A DNA stretch of 26,989 nucleotides from CAZXSK01 sp964642855 (GTDB lineage: Bacteria > Planctomycetota > Phycisphaerae > SM23-33): positions 1-26,989 of the forward strand of contig CAZXSK010000055.1 in assembly GCA_964642855.1 (NCBI GenBank). The letters are read 5' to 3'. The notes below the pieces were generated by a model, which did not search any database, was not told the DNA's origin, and worked only from the letters and a program-made list of their open reading frames with translations. Position 1 is the stretch's first letter, and each line of letters begins with the position of its first letter. Positions 1-9,200 of the stretch are shown piece after piece. The translations under genes and the position numbers were made by a program.

Positions 1-110
1 ACGGCGTCGTCCAGAAGGAGCTGCAGGTCGATGTCTTCCTGTCCGCTCGCCATGGCGGCCACTGTAAGCGTTACCAGCAGACACGCGGTGAGTTTCGATG
101 AAGGGTTCAC
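1..110 (-). CDS. Secreted protein, N-terminal part only (runs off window)
   Basis: On the minus strand a GTG at 108-110 opens a frame that stays open to the window edge (36 codons visible). It starts with a typical Sec signal peptide: a short polar N-terminus with a lysine, a hydrophobic core rich in L, V, T and A, and a small-residue site (AMASG) just before QEDID. The GTG overlaps the stop of the upstream IclR gene by 4 bases (GTGA), so the two are probably translationally coupled and co-transcribed. Too little is visible to name the protein; an exported product under IclR control is the most that can be said. Confidence 0.6.
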   Translation of the reverse strand, partial: MNPSSKLTACLLVTLTVAAMASGQEDIDLQLLLDDA

Positions 111-919
111 AGGTGCATTCCCTTCGGCGTTGGTGCCGCATCGGCCGTATCCGTGGCGGCAAGACTCTCTTCCACATCTCGGGCAAGGTCTTCCAGCAGG
201 TCGAGACCATCCTCCAGCCGAGCCGGTGCAATGCTTGCGTAAAGCACCAGTGTGGCTACGACCTGCCCGTCCTGTCGGATCGGCACGGCCGCCTTCTGCT
301 CGTCCGGGCCCGCCCAGTCGGTCAGCGTAAGAACGTCCCCTTTGCAGGCCTTCCGGGCGGCAGCCAGCGTTGCCTTCGCAGTGGCAGGAACATTCTTCGT
401 CGGGCGCTGCCAGCCGAACTCGTCGCGCGAGTGCTTCAGGTGCGCCAGGGCTTCGCGCTCGGACATCTCCAGCAGATGCCTCAGCCCCGCAGCGGAAAGA
501 TGCAACGGCGAGCGGTTCGCCGGCATCGCGAGGAACTCCCCGTGCGGGTCTCGCTTGACGAGGATCAGCAACTCCTGTCGCCACAGCGAGCAGAGCGTTA
601 CCCCGAAGCCGGCGTATTCTTCGACCCGTCTCTGGAGGACCGGGAGCGCCCGGCGGATCATCGGGTACTGCTTGGCCATTCGACCGGCGAATAGTGCCAA
701 CCCCAGGTCCGGCGCGAAGTGGTGGTAGTCCGGCTTGCGAACGAATCCGATGGCCTGGAACGTCGAGAGGATCCGGCTGGCGGTGCTCTGGTGAAGCCCG
801 ACCCGCCCGGCCAGTTCGGTGGCGGTCATCGGACGGTCGCTGTCGATCAGGGCCGCGAGGATCTGCAGCCCGCGAACGATCGATTGCGTTCCGTTTGTCG
901 TCAGGTTGTCGATATCCAT
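107..919 (-). CDS. IclR-family transcriptional regulator
   Basis: This 270-residue protein has the usual length and layout of the IclR family. A winged helix-turn-helix lies at about residues 12-65 (SIVRGLQILAAL, then MTATELAGRVGLHQSTASRIL as the recognition region), followed by a GAF-like effector domain ending near residue 250. IclR regulators typically control catabolism of aromatic, sugar-acid or polysaccharide-derived compounds and often repress themselves. The stop overlaps the GTG of a secreted-protein gene by 4 bases, so that gene is the likely co-transcribed partner. No strong Shine-Dalgarno sequence precedes the ATG. The effector is unknown; because lyase, sulfatase and uronate-type genes lie nearby, a sugar-acid ligand is possible but is inference. 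Confidence 0.9.
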   Translation of the reverse strand: MDIDNLTTNGTQSIVRGLQILAALIDSDRPMTATELAGRVGLHQSTASRILSTFQAIGFVRKPDYHHFAPDLGLALFAGRMAKQYPMIRRALPVLQRRVEEYAGFGVTLCSLWRQELLILVKRDPHGEFLAMPANRSPLHLSAAGLRHLLEMSEREALAHLKHSRDEFGWQRPTKNVPATAKATLAAARKACKGDVLTLTDWAGPDEQKAAVPIRQDGQVVATLVLYASIAPARLEDGLDLLEDLARDVEESLAATDTADAAPTPKGMHL

Positions 920-957
920 GGCATGCTGTCAATGAACGGGTTGGGGGTCATCATGCA

Positions 958-991
958 TATTACGAATACTCTAATGCAGCACGCCGGTCAA
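958..991 (-). promoter_or_regulatory. Putative promoter and operator of the IclR gene
   Basis: Reading the minus strand, TTGACC (986-991) and TATTCG (963-968) are 17 bases apart and lie 44-72 bases upstream of the IclR ATG. The weak -10 overlaps an AT-rich inverted repeat, TATT-CGT-AATA (958-968), which stands out in GC-rich surroundings. A palindrome over a -10 would suit autorepression. The -10 match is poor (3 of 6), so this is tentative. Confidence 0.3.
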
Positions 992-1278
992 GGTTCCGGT
1001 CTGTTCCCGTGGGGGGCTCAATTGCGCGTGGCCGGGCGCGTTGCCCCGCCCATCAGGGGGCCGGACCGTAACGCCATCCGAGGTGTTCGTTGGTCGGAGA
1101 GATCGAACAGCGTCAGATGGGCGCGCGAAAACACACCCCGAGATCGGCGGGGCAGAGCACATCCGGATCCCCGCGGGAGAAGGACCCGTCATATGAAAGC
1201 CGACAGAGAAGGTTAGCAGTAGACAGCAGCGAAGGCGGTTGGGTCGCCGTGCTGTTCACCAGCCGTAACCGTCATCTC

Positions 1279-1310
1279 GGGCTTGCTGAGCCCCACTCGC
1301 GGCAGCGAGT
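1279..1310 (-). terminator. Tandem hairpins downstream of the PEP-CTERM gene
   Basis: Two adjacent perfect stem-loops, GGGCT/AGCCC (1279-1283 with 1289-1293) and ACTCGC/GCGAGT (1295-1300 with 1305-1310), lie just past the stop of the minus-strand PEP-CTERM gene. No T-tract follows, so they may be 3'-end stabilisers rather than a classical intrinsic terminator. Confidence 0.4.
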
Positions 1311-1323
1311 GTCGCAACTCGTT

Positions 1324-2046
1324 TCACGAGCGCTGGCTTCGGGCCCGCCTGGCCCTGGTAACCAGGCCCACGCCCAGCAGGAGGCACCAGGTAATGGCCG
1401 GTTCGGGGATCGGAGTCAGCGTGACCGTCAGGTTCGTGTCGGCGTGGCCTCCCCAGCCCCCGGGGTTCTCAAAATCCAGCAGACAGGTGTAGTCCAGCCC
1501 ACCCCAGAGAAGCAGAACCGGGTCCGTACTCGGAGAGAACGTTGATTCCGGCGCCCGGTTGACAAAGTGGTCGGCCTGGGTCATCCAGAATTCCGCGGGC
1601 TCATTCAGCTCCTCCGCGAGGTCCATCTCGTACTCCTGTTCCGAGAAGACGGCCGCCAACTGGAAGTATGCGTACCCGGAAGCCTGGTTTGCCGCGCCAG
1701 GCAATGGGCTTTCTGCCCAGAGGTCCAGCGAAGCTTCAAGGGATACTGTCACAACTCCATCGCCCGAAAGAATCTGCTCGGCCTGCAGTTCGGTAACAGC
1801 ACTGCCCACGTCGGGGTACCCGCATTCAGCCTCGCAGAAGAAGCTGTTCCCGCCATCGAACCAGTCAGGTGCTCCCACATCCTCGACGAGTGTCGAGGTA
1901 CCTCCGTCGTTGGAGAGCGAGCACTTGGCATCCTGGAACCACCACTGCAGTACGACGTCGCCTTGAGCGGTTTCCGTTCCCGCGAACGCAACTACGCCAA
2001 CCAAGCAAAGACAGAGAAATTCCACGAAGCATACGGACATGCGCAT
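1324..2046 (-). CDS. PEP-CTERM sorting-domain secreted protein
   Basis: The start is set at the ATG at 2044-2046, 7 bases after a GGGAGGA ribosome binding site (2054-2060); the frame is open further upstream but crosses the promoter. The 240-residue product has a signal peptide (about residues 1-22, ending ...VVAFAG), a beta-rich middle with many acidic and aromatic residues, and a C-terminal PEP-CTERM tail: IPEPAITW, a hydrophobic stretch, then an Arg-rich end. PEP-CTERM proteins are exported, and the tail is thought to be processed by exosortase and the protein anchored at the surface or in exopolysaccharide. The middle is not recognised as any family. It looks monocistronic, with its own promoter and 3' hairpins. 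Confidence 0.85.
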   Translation of the reverse strand: MRMSVCFVEFLCLCLVGVVAFAGTETAQGDVVLQWWFQDAKCSLSNDGGTSTLVEDVGAPDWFDGGNSFFCEAECGYPDVGSAVTELQAEQILSGDGVVTVSLEASLDLWAESPLPGAANQASGYAYFQLAAVFSEQEYEMDLAEELNEPAEFWMTQADHFVNRAPESTFSPSTDPVLLLWGGLDYTCLLDFENPGGWGGHADTNLTVTLTPIPEPAITWCLLLGVGLVTRARRARSQRS

Positions 2047-2108
2047 GTCTACATCCTCCCATTGGTCAGTGACGAAAAGCGATCCCCTTACTGGAACGCA
2101 GTCTCGAA

Positions 2109-2138
2109 ATTGTACGCAGCTGACGCTCCCCGGGACAA
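2109..2138 (-). promoter_or_regulatory. Sigma-70-type promoter of the first PEP-CTERM gene
   Basis: On the minus strand, TTGTCC (2133-2138) and TACAAT (2109-2114) are separated by 18 bases; the -10 matches 5 of 6 consensus bases and the -35 matches 4 of 6. Transcription would start near 2102, giving a leader of about 55 bases. Confidence 0.55.
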
Positions 2139-2219
2139 CTCGAAAACGGCCGCGCTTTCTCGACATTGCTGAATCTTGCGCCTCTGACCGGTCGGGTTCC
2201 CCGGGCCCAAAGGCCGTCC

Positions 2220-2519
2220 TCACTCGAACCGGATCGGGCTCGACCAGGCGGTCTCGCCGTCGACCTGCGCTGCCCGTACGTACAAGAACGCCGGCTGATC
2301 GTCGTCGTCCAGCCTGCCGAGGTTGTGGAAGTGAGGGATCGTCAGCACCTGGCGGCCGGCCAGGCCCTGCCACACGCTGCGGATGTCGGTCCACGAGGGT
2401 TGGAAGATCTCTTCGTAGCTGAGCTCCTCACTCAGGACCACAACGCTGACTCCCCGCACGGAGCGGAACTCGAAGCCCGTCAGCGCGAGGATTCTGCCTG
2501 CCTGCCCGTTGGGGTTTAC
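2220..2519 (-). pseudogene. Remnant of a PHP/DUF3604-like metallohydrolase, internally deleted
   Basis: An open minus-strand frame of 99 codons without a credible start reads like two separated pieces of a PHP-type (CehA/McbA- or DUF3604-like) protein. The first piece is a core segment with ILALTGFEF and, further on, GRQVLTIPHFHN. It runs directly into an extreme C-terminus, FLYVRAAQVDGETAWSSPIR, the kind of ending seen on full-length members several hundred residues downstream of the IPH motif. The N-terminus is missing, and the frame begins inside the end of the dehydrogenase gene. I read it as a decayed gene with an internal deletion. The family assignment rests on remembered motif patterns. 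Confidence 0.45.
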
Positions 2520-3385
2520 TCGCAGGGAGCTTCGGCTGGCTGAGGCGCCGAGGCAGGCACGTGAGCGATTCTCCGTGCTGCCCGGGCGAACAGCTGGCGA
2601 TAGCCTTCGTAGGTCGGGTCGTGGTCCCGCAGTTCGGAGTTGATGGTCATCACCGCCTGCATAAGCTGCGGCAGCATGCCCTCATCACGGGCGGCCTTGA
2701 TGATCGCCGTGACGTCTTTGGGCAGGCACTTGCCGCCAAAGCCCCGATCGTCGGGGAAGACGAACGTGTGATCCCGGCTGATGCGCGGATCGGCCAGCCA
2801 GACCTCGCGGAGTTCGTTGAAGTCCACGCCGAAGGTCCGGGCAATGTCGAACCACTCGTTACAGAAGATCACCTTCACCGCGTAGAAGGCGTTCTCCATG
2901 TACTTCGCCAGTTCGGCCGTCATGGCAGGGCAGAAGTGGAACCGGTGGTCGGCGTGGAAGAAGCGCTTGTACATGTCGGCCGCCAGGGAGGTGTCTTCCA
3001 TCGGCCCGCCGAGCACGCTGAAGCCCTGCATCTGGTGGTCCAGCAGGGGGTGGGCGACGGTTTCGCCGACATACTCCGGCTGGAAGATGATCCGCTTGCC
3101 GCTTTGCTCACGAAGGCGATCGGTCGTGCCCGGCGACACCGTCGATCGGATAATCAGCAACTCCGACTCGCACCACTCCACCGTCTGCTCGACCAGCGAT
3201 GTATCGCAGGAACCGTCGCTGGCTGTCGGCGTGGGCACGCAGATCAGCGCGTACCTGCAGCGGTTGATCTCGTCCCGGCTGCCGATGCCCTGGGGCGGAT
3301 CGTAGACCGTGCAGCAGTCTTCGCCGAACAGCTTCAGCAGCGCCTTTCCCACAAAGCCTGCCCCGATAATTCCGATATCACTCAC
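2516..3385 (-). CDS. Short UDP-glucose/GDP-mannose dehydrogenase-like protein
   Basis: The chosen start is the GTG at 3383-3385, with GGAG 7 bases upstream and a promoter just beyond; the longer frame from 3460 would begin upstream of that promoter. The product (289 residues) begins with an NAD-binding Rossmann loop (GIIGAGFVG, residues 5-13). It has the central dimerisation helices with AELAKYMENAF (about 157-167) and the catalytic cysteine motif GFGGKCLPKD (Cys220). Full-length family members (about 400-450 residues) add a C-terminal nucleotide-sugar-binding domain, which is missing here; the protein ends in an Ala/Pro-rich tail. The family oxidises NDP-sugars to uronic acids in two steps. 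Whether this short form is an active variant or a truncated relic is unclear. Confidence 0.8.
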   Translation of the reverse strand: MSDIGIIGAGFVGKALLKLFGEDCCTVYDPPQGIGSRDEINRCRYALICVPTPTASDGSCDTSLVEQTVEWCESELLIIRSTVSPGTTDRLREQSGKRIIFQPEYVGETVAHPLLDHQMQGFSVLGGPMEDTSLAADMYKRFFHADHRFHFCPAMTAELAKYMENAFYAVKVIFCNEWFDIARTFGVDFNELREVWLADPRISRDHTFVFPDDRGFGGKCLPKDVTAIIKAARDEGMLPQLMQAVMTINSELRDHDPTYEGYRQLFARAARRIAHVPASAPQPAEAPCE

Positions 3386-3428
3386 GATGTGTCTCCGGTG
3401 CCTTGGTGATCCCGAAACCCTCTCCGTC

Positions 3429-3457
3429 ATTATGTAACCCCGATACCCCCACGTAAA
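3429..3457 (-). promoter_or_regulatory. Promoter of the dehydrogenase-like gene
   Basis: On the minus strand TTTACG (3452-3457) and CATAAT (3429-3434) are 17 bases apart. Transcription would start near 3422, about 37 bases before the GTG start. This argues against the two upstream ATG codons, which fall at or before the promoter. Confidence 0.5.
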
Positions 3458-3569
3458 CACCTGATCGGCAACAGCGGGTCGTTTCGTGCAGATCTTTCCG
3501 ATTCCGGGCGGTTCCAGAGAACTGCCGAGCGTGGCAGGGGTTGGATTAGGAAAGGAGCGATTTCAGCGA

Positions 3570-6254
3570 ATGATCCTCAGACTTGCCCATTCTGCAGGGT
3601 TGCTGGCCGCTGCCGCTGCGATGGCGGCAGCGGCATCCGTCGCGCCGGGAGGCGAGCGGCAATCCCTGTCATTGACACTTCAGCAGGCGCTGCCCTACCG
3701 CGTCGTCGGCCAGCGGCAGGAGCTCTGGGACCTGCATGTCGGGCTGAGGCTCCAGGAGAATGGCAAGGTGGACGCCAACGGCTGGGCGTGGTCGCCAGCT
3801 TCGGGCCCCCTGGAGCACCCCGTGCGGGTGGTCCGCTCAAGCGTCTCGGACGACGAGGTCACGCTGACGCTCGAGGTCACCGTCCGTCACGCCCTGCCAC
3901 GCTGCATCGGCGGCAGCGGGCGGATGGTCGTTCGCTGCCAGCGGGACGGCGGTCGCCTGCGAGGCAGCTACGACGCGAACTTCACGGCCCCCGGCAAGGC
4001 GGAGACGCTGCAACTCTGGCGACGCCTCGGGGGCGGGTCGGACTGTCCGATCACCCACGGCCTGCAGGCGCGGGCGACCGAGTCGGTCACGCGCGTGCCC
4101 CGGCGGTATTACGGGATCGGCGGAGACGCTGCCCAGCCCGTGCTTGCCCTCGGGAAGATCCGGACCCTTGCGACCTGCAAGGCAGACCCCGATCGGCCTG
4201 CGATCCTGACCGGGACCGTCGAGGCGCTTCGCAAGGGTCTCGGCGATGGTTCCGGCAGCGAATCGGCCGCCCGGCTCAGGAAGCACCTGTCCGGCGAATG
4301 TCCGCCCGCCTTCCGGGCTGCCGGGCTGGCGATGCTCAAGCTGGCGAGTGACGAGAAAGGCTCCGAGGCGGACACGCTGCGCGCTGCGTCGAAGGCCCTG
4401 TCCGCGCTGGAAACTGCACGCAAGCGGGGCAAACTCGAAGCGGTCGACCTCTCACGCGACCTGGTCGCCGTTGCCGTTGCGACCGAACTGGCCGGCAGCG
4501 ATTGGCCGGGCGGCTATCGGTACAAAATCGCCGAGCAATTGGCCGGGTGGTCGCGACGGCTTGCTCTTCAGGAGCTGCCTGCCGATACAGACAGGCTGCC
4601 CCTGGCTGAGGGTGGGGTCTTCCATGGAATCGCAGACCAGGCCGATGCGAGGCTCGCAATGCTTCGCGCCGCCCAGGGACTGGCTGCACTGGCCGCACAG
4701 CGAGCGATGGACGACCTCGTCGCCAACGGCCAGATCGAGCAGGCCGATGCGAACCTACCCGCCTGTCGCAAAATCGCCCGTCGCAGCGTCCGGCGGTTCC
4801 TGCAGTCCGCCGTCGGCGAGAGCGGCGCTCCGACGGGGCAGGCGGGGTTCACCGAGGCAGTCAGCATCGTCGTTCCGTACATCCTTGCCGAACGAAACGC
4901 AACGGGCGTGGATATCGCTGCCGGAACTCCAGCGCGACAGATCGCCCGGTGGGGTCTGGTCACACGCGGGATCGGCATGGATGGCAGGCGCCTGGACGAG
5001 CAGGCCGACTGGCTGCCCGCAGCGGGGCTCGTCGCGGACAGGCAAGGCCGGGCCGGCGTGCTTGCCGCCATGGCCGATGCCCCTGCGTGGTCGTCTCCGT
5101 GGCCTGCGCTGCTTGCGTGCGTGCTGGCAGGCAGTGGCGACAAGGCCAGCCCGCTCGAACTGCCCGCCGCGGCGATCGACCGCACCATGGGTTCGATCGT
5201 CCTCCGCAGCGGCGACGGGAAGGACTGGCTGACGATCTTCCACGCAGCGACCGGCCCGCGACGGGCAGCCCAGCGACGCGGGCACTTCACGCTTTATGGT
5301 CTGGGGCGGCATTGGGTGCACCCGGCCGACGACCGGCCCGTCGGCGCCTGGCCGGAGAAACGATGGTACAACGCCTTGCAGACCTACGATGCGCTGCTCA
5401 CCGGCCACAAGGGCGTTGTGCCCCTCGGGCCCGGACGACTTCAGCGCATCCGTGCAGACCGCCAGGGCGGGGGCAGCCTCAGCATGCTCGCCACGGGCTT
5501 CGAAGAAGTGCCCGACGAGAAGGGCAGGACCTCCGGCGGCGACGTCGACGATGCCAGGCTCTGGCGGACAGTCGGCGTGGACACATCCGGCCGGTGCGGC
5601 GCGCCGATGCTGCTGGTGACCGTCGGCGGGGCCTCGGGGCTGAAAGACCGACGGCGAATCTGGGAGATCAATGTCGGCGACGTATCCGCCAGGCAGGTGC
5701 GCATCGAAGGCCGGCGGTTCGTTGTCTCGCCCGAAGGCACCGACGCGGCGCTGGCTGGCACGATGGTCTACCCTCCGACCGGGTACGTCACCTACCAGCC
5801 GCCCAAGGAAGGACGGGGCGGGCGGATTCTCTGCTCCACCATGCCGCCGGGCAAGACCAACGATCAGATGCTCGAGCAGAGCATGGACGACATGCTCGCC
5901 GACGTCCGCAAGCTCGCTGAGGGCGTGGACTGGCAGGAACCCAACGACGTGGACATCGACATCGACGCGGCCTTCAACCTGCCCAAGGACAAACAGAACC
6001 GCCAGCAGGACCAGAAGGACGGCCAGGTCGTGCTCAACAAGCTCTACCGGCACACCAGCTCGGTAAAGATGGGTGGCACGGACCGGTTCATCCGGGCGGT
6101 CAACAACTGCGTAATGGTGCTGACCGTCCAGAAAGGCGATCCGCCGAAGGTGACCGTCGCGGACAGGGAAGCCCCCGTGCTGCTGCACGTTGGCCCGGTG
6201 CGGGTGCGGTACCGCGAGTACCTGTTGACCTTCCACGGCGAGGAGGATCGGTAA
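3570..6254 (+). CDS. Large exported protein, paralogue of the downstream heparinase-like protein
   Basis: The ATG at 3570 follows AAAGGAG (3551-3557) and begins a signal peptide (MILRLAHSAG, then an Ala-rich core). A frame start at 3486 would put 28 extra residues before it. The 894-residue product has an N-terminal beta-rich domain (to about residue 150), a long alpha-helical middle, and a beta-rich C-terminal half from about residue 550. The layout matches the next gene. Shared stretches include RRSVRRFLQSAV against RRSVQRYLRRTV, and VLTVQKGDPPKV against VITIQPGDGPKV. It lacks the HPRLLF motif that marks the heparinase II/III helical domain in its partner. It may be a divergent polysaccharide lyase-like or carbohydrate-binding partner. 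Its stop overlaps the next ATG by one base (TAATG). Confidence 0.75.
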   Translation: MILRLAHSAGLLAAAAAMAAAASVAPGGERQSLSLTLQQALPYRVVGQRQELWDLHVGLRLQENGKVDANGWAWSPASGPLEHPVRVVRSSVSDDEVTLTLEVTVRHALPRCIGGSGRMVVRCQRDGGRLRGSYDANFTAPGKAETLQLWRRLGGGSDCPITHGLQARATESVTRVPRRYYGIGGDAAQPVLALGKIRTLATCKADPDRPAILTGTVEALRKGLGDGSGSESAARLRKHLSGECPPAFRAAGLAMLKLASDEKGSEADTLRAASKALSALETARKRGKLEAVDLSRDLVAVAVATELAGSDWPGGYRYKIAEQLAGWSRRLALQELPADTDRLPLAEGGVFHGIADQADARLAMLRAAQGLAALAAQRAMDDLVANGQIEQADANLPACRKIARRSVRRFLQSAVGESGAPTGQAGFTEAVSIVVPYILAERNATGVDIAAGTPARQIARWGLVTRGIGMDGRRLDEQADWLPAAGLVADRQGRAGVLAAMADAPAWSSPWPALLACVLAGSGDKASPLELPAAAIDRTMGSIVLRSGDGKDWLTIFHAATGPRRAAQRRGHFTLYGLGRHWVHPADDRPVGAWPEKRWYNALQTYDALLTGHKGVVPLGPGRLQRIRADRQGGGSLSMLATGFEEVPDEKGRTSGGDVDDARLWRTVGVDTSGRCGAPMLLVTVGGASGLKDRRRIWEINVGDVSARQVRIEGRRFVVSPEGTDAALAGTMVYPPTGYVTYQPPKEGRGGRILCSTMPPGKTNDQMLEQSMDDMLADVRKLAEGVDWQEPNDVDIDIDAAFNLPKDKQNRQQDQKDGQVVLNKLYRHTSSVKMGGTDRFIRAVNNCVMVLTVQKGDPPKVTVADREAPVLLHVGPVRVRYREYLLTFHGEEDR

Positions 6255-9200
6255 TGGCTTCCAAGCGGCGCGATGCGCTCAAGCCCGCTACGTGGGTGCT
6301 GGTGGCGGCCGTCTGTATGCTGGCGAGTTTGCCCGGGCTGGCTGTCGCCGAAGAGGACAAACTCGACGGGCGCGTGTCGGTGTCGCTTGCCGGGGCGCTG
6401 CAATTCAAAACGCTCCGCACCAGCCGGCGGACGCCCTGGAAGCCCGTGGGGGACCTGACGCTGGACCTTGTCTGCCGCGATGGCACGTGGGACCGGACGG
6501 CCTGGGGCTTCACGACGTACATCCCCGGCCAGGAGCACCTCGGCCGGATTACCGACGCCCGATCCACCGGCGATCGATCCTGGTCGCTGACGATCGAGAT
6601 GGACATCAACCCCAGCCGCCACCGTCCGTGCACCTTGGGCGGGCCGGTGACGATCGACCTGTCGCTTGAGGCGACCGGGGAAGGCCTGGCTGGTACGTAC
6701 GAGCTGACCTCGCGCGATACGCACGACGCCGAAACCATGGCCAGGCTGGAGCGGCGGTGGGGCATGGGGCGTTCGCCGGGCAGGAAGGACTGGCAGCAGC
6801 CCACGCTGGCCAACCGCCTGCAGGCATTTTTGAAGTCCGCTACGACTCGCGGCAAGGCTCGCGGGAACGTGCGTCCGCACGTGCGGAAGATCGAAGGCGT
6901 CGAGCGGTTCGCAGACGGTGAGCACCCGAGGCTGCTGTTCCGCCCGGAGCATCTCGATGAACTCCGCCGGCGCGCGAAGACCCCCCGAGGCCGGGAGATC
7001 ATCGCCCAGCTCAAGAGCATGCTCCAGCGCGCAGAGAAGTACGGTTACGGGTTCCGCTACCCCCAGGCCGAGCACACGATGGGCCCGATGTGGGCCGCCG
7101 GCTGGGGCCTGCTGTACCAGATGACCGGCGAGAAGGACTACGCTCTCAAGGCGGGCGAGCAGTTCCGCGGGCCGATGTACGGCTCGTATTACTACGGCGG
7201 GTGGTGGATCCATCCGTACGCGCTGATGGGCATGGCCGTGTCGTACGATCTGTGCAAAGACGCCTGGCCTGCGCGGCGGCGGGAAATCGTCTACGCCTTC
7301 CTGGAGCGCAATATTCGCGACCTGGCCCACCGTCACGATCTCGACGACCTGCTGGGGACCGGCGAGCGGTACCACTTCGCCAACGACCAGACGGAGTTCG
7401 CCGTTGATTCACCCACCGACGCCCGCGCCGCGAAGTTCCGGGCAGCCGCTGCGATCGCTGCCCTCGCGCTGCTGGGCGACACGCCGCCGATCTATCAGCC
7501 GCCGGAACTGCAGGAGGTCCCGGTGATCTCCGCACCCGACGACTACCAGCCGTGGGTCGGCGTGCCCGTGGTGAAACTCGAAAGCGACAAGATGTTCCGC
7601 CGCTGGCTGGTCAACGGGCCGTTCCTCCGCGGCACGCAGGACGAGCACATCGCCAGTCTCGGCGGATGGAAGAAGCTCCGCCCCGAGCCGGGCGACGCGG
7701 TCGAGGTGGATGGCGAGCGCCTGGAGTTCCGGCTGTACCTGCCCGCAGGCGCCGACGACCAGAACGGCCCGAGCATCTACGCTCGCAACTGCAGCCGCTA
7801 CTGGACCAGTTCCACCGGCGGGGGGTATTACCCCGGCATCCGCCTGGTGCGGAAATGGAAGGAGCGTCTTGGCAGGCGGCCGGGCGTTCATGTGGTGCTG
7901 TACACCGTGCTGGACAACGATCGTGCGCGGGTGATCCAGGCGCTGCCGAACTGGCGAAGCCGCTCGGAAGGTGCCCGGATGTGGCTGGCGGGCAGGGAAG
8001 TGCACGACGGGCAGCTCGTGCGTCTGGAGAAGGGCCTCTACCCGGTCGTGGTCGACGTGCCGGTGATGGGGGGCTATTCCGCCCAGGCGCCCAAGCTGCG
8101 GGAGTACACCCCGCGCATGCATGCGGCGGACGTCGCCCGCGCCCGCCGCGCCCGAACCGCCTATGCGGGCAACGACGAGCAGACCAACGAAATGCTCCGC
8201 AACTATCACGTGCTGCGGCGGTCGGTGCAGCGGTACCTACGCCGCACGGTGGCAGACGACGGCTGGGGCGGCTGGGAGACCCACGAGACCGTCCTGCCCC
8301 TGCTGCTGGCGATCCGTACCGCGATGGGCGAGGACCTCGCCGCCGAGACGGGGCTTGAACGGCTCATGCCCATCGCAGCCCGGCTGAAAGGCCACCTCCA
8401 CACCCGCGCCGCCGACACGATGGTCTCGCAGGGCGTTTTCCTGATGTCGCCCAGGGACCGGCAGGTTGCAGCGTGGTATCTCCGCGGGCATGGCCGGGCG
8501 CTGCGTCGGCCGATGGACGCGATCATCGCGCTGCGGACCCACCCGCTCGACGTCGAGGCGGTTCACCCGACGGAGCGATATCCTCTGGCCGGGTTCCATC
8601 GGTCGGCGGGTCTGCTTGCCATGGCGGGGGGCTGGTCGGGCGACGGGTCGCGGTTTGTCTCCGTGGAGGCAGGCAGCGACGCGCCGGGCGAGTCGATCTA
8701 CACGGCGGGGCACCTGCGCATCCGGGCGGCAGGGCGAACCTGGGCGCTGACGCGATGGGACGCCCGCCACCCCCACAGGGGTTATCGCCACCTCAACACC
8801 ATCAGCGTCCGCAACCTGCTGCCCGTCGGTCCGGCGGAGGTCACCCACGTGCGGGCGGCGAGGGACGGCTCGGGGTCGATGACCCTCCGGCTGCGCTCGC
8901 TGCGGGAGATCATCGGGTGGGACAATCACGGCCGGGCGAAGCTCGCGAAGAAGGACCCGAACGTGGTCATCCAGCGATCGGTGCTGGTGGATTACGGGCA
9001 GGACGATCCCAACGCGATGACGATGATCGTCGTCGATCGGGTCAGCGGCTCGGGCAGGCGGGAGAAGTCGTGGCGGATGGATCTCGGCCGGGTGTACACC
9101 GACACCGCGTACAACCGTCGGCGTCCGACGCTGGAGGTCGGCAAGCGGTCGCTGCGCGTCACGCCGAAGGACGCAAACGCCGCCATGGACATCCGCTTTC

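Larger units (their letters stand above)
920..1323. other. Intergenic region without a recognisable gene
   Basis: Between the IclR gene and the end of the first PEP-CTERM gene there are about 400 bases. Open frames here have no ribosome binding site and low-complexity arginine/proline-rich translations typical of GC-rich shadow frames. Apart from the IclR promoter region and the two hairpins at 1279-1310, nothing was recognised. Confidence 0.5.

Noticed and set aside
4755..6236. Long minus-strand open frame opposite the first heparinase-like gene
   Set aside because: Shadow frame with no start signal, signal peptide or motifs; the plus-strand gene is coupled to its paralogue.
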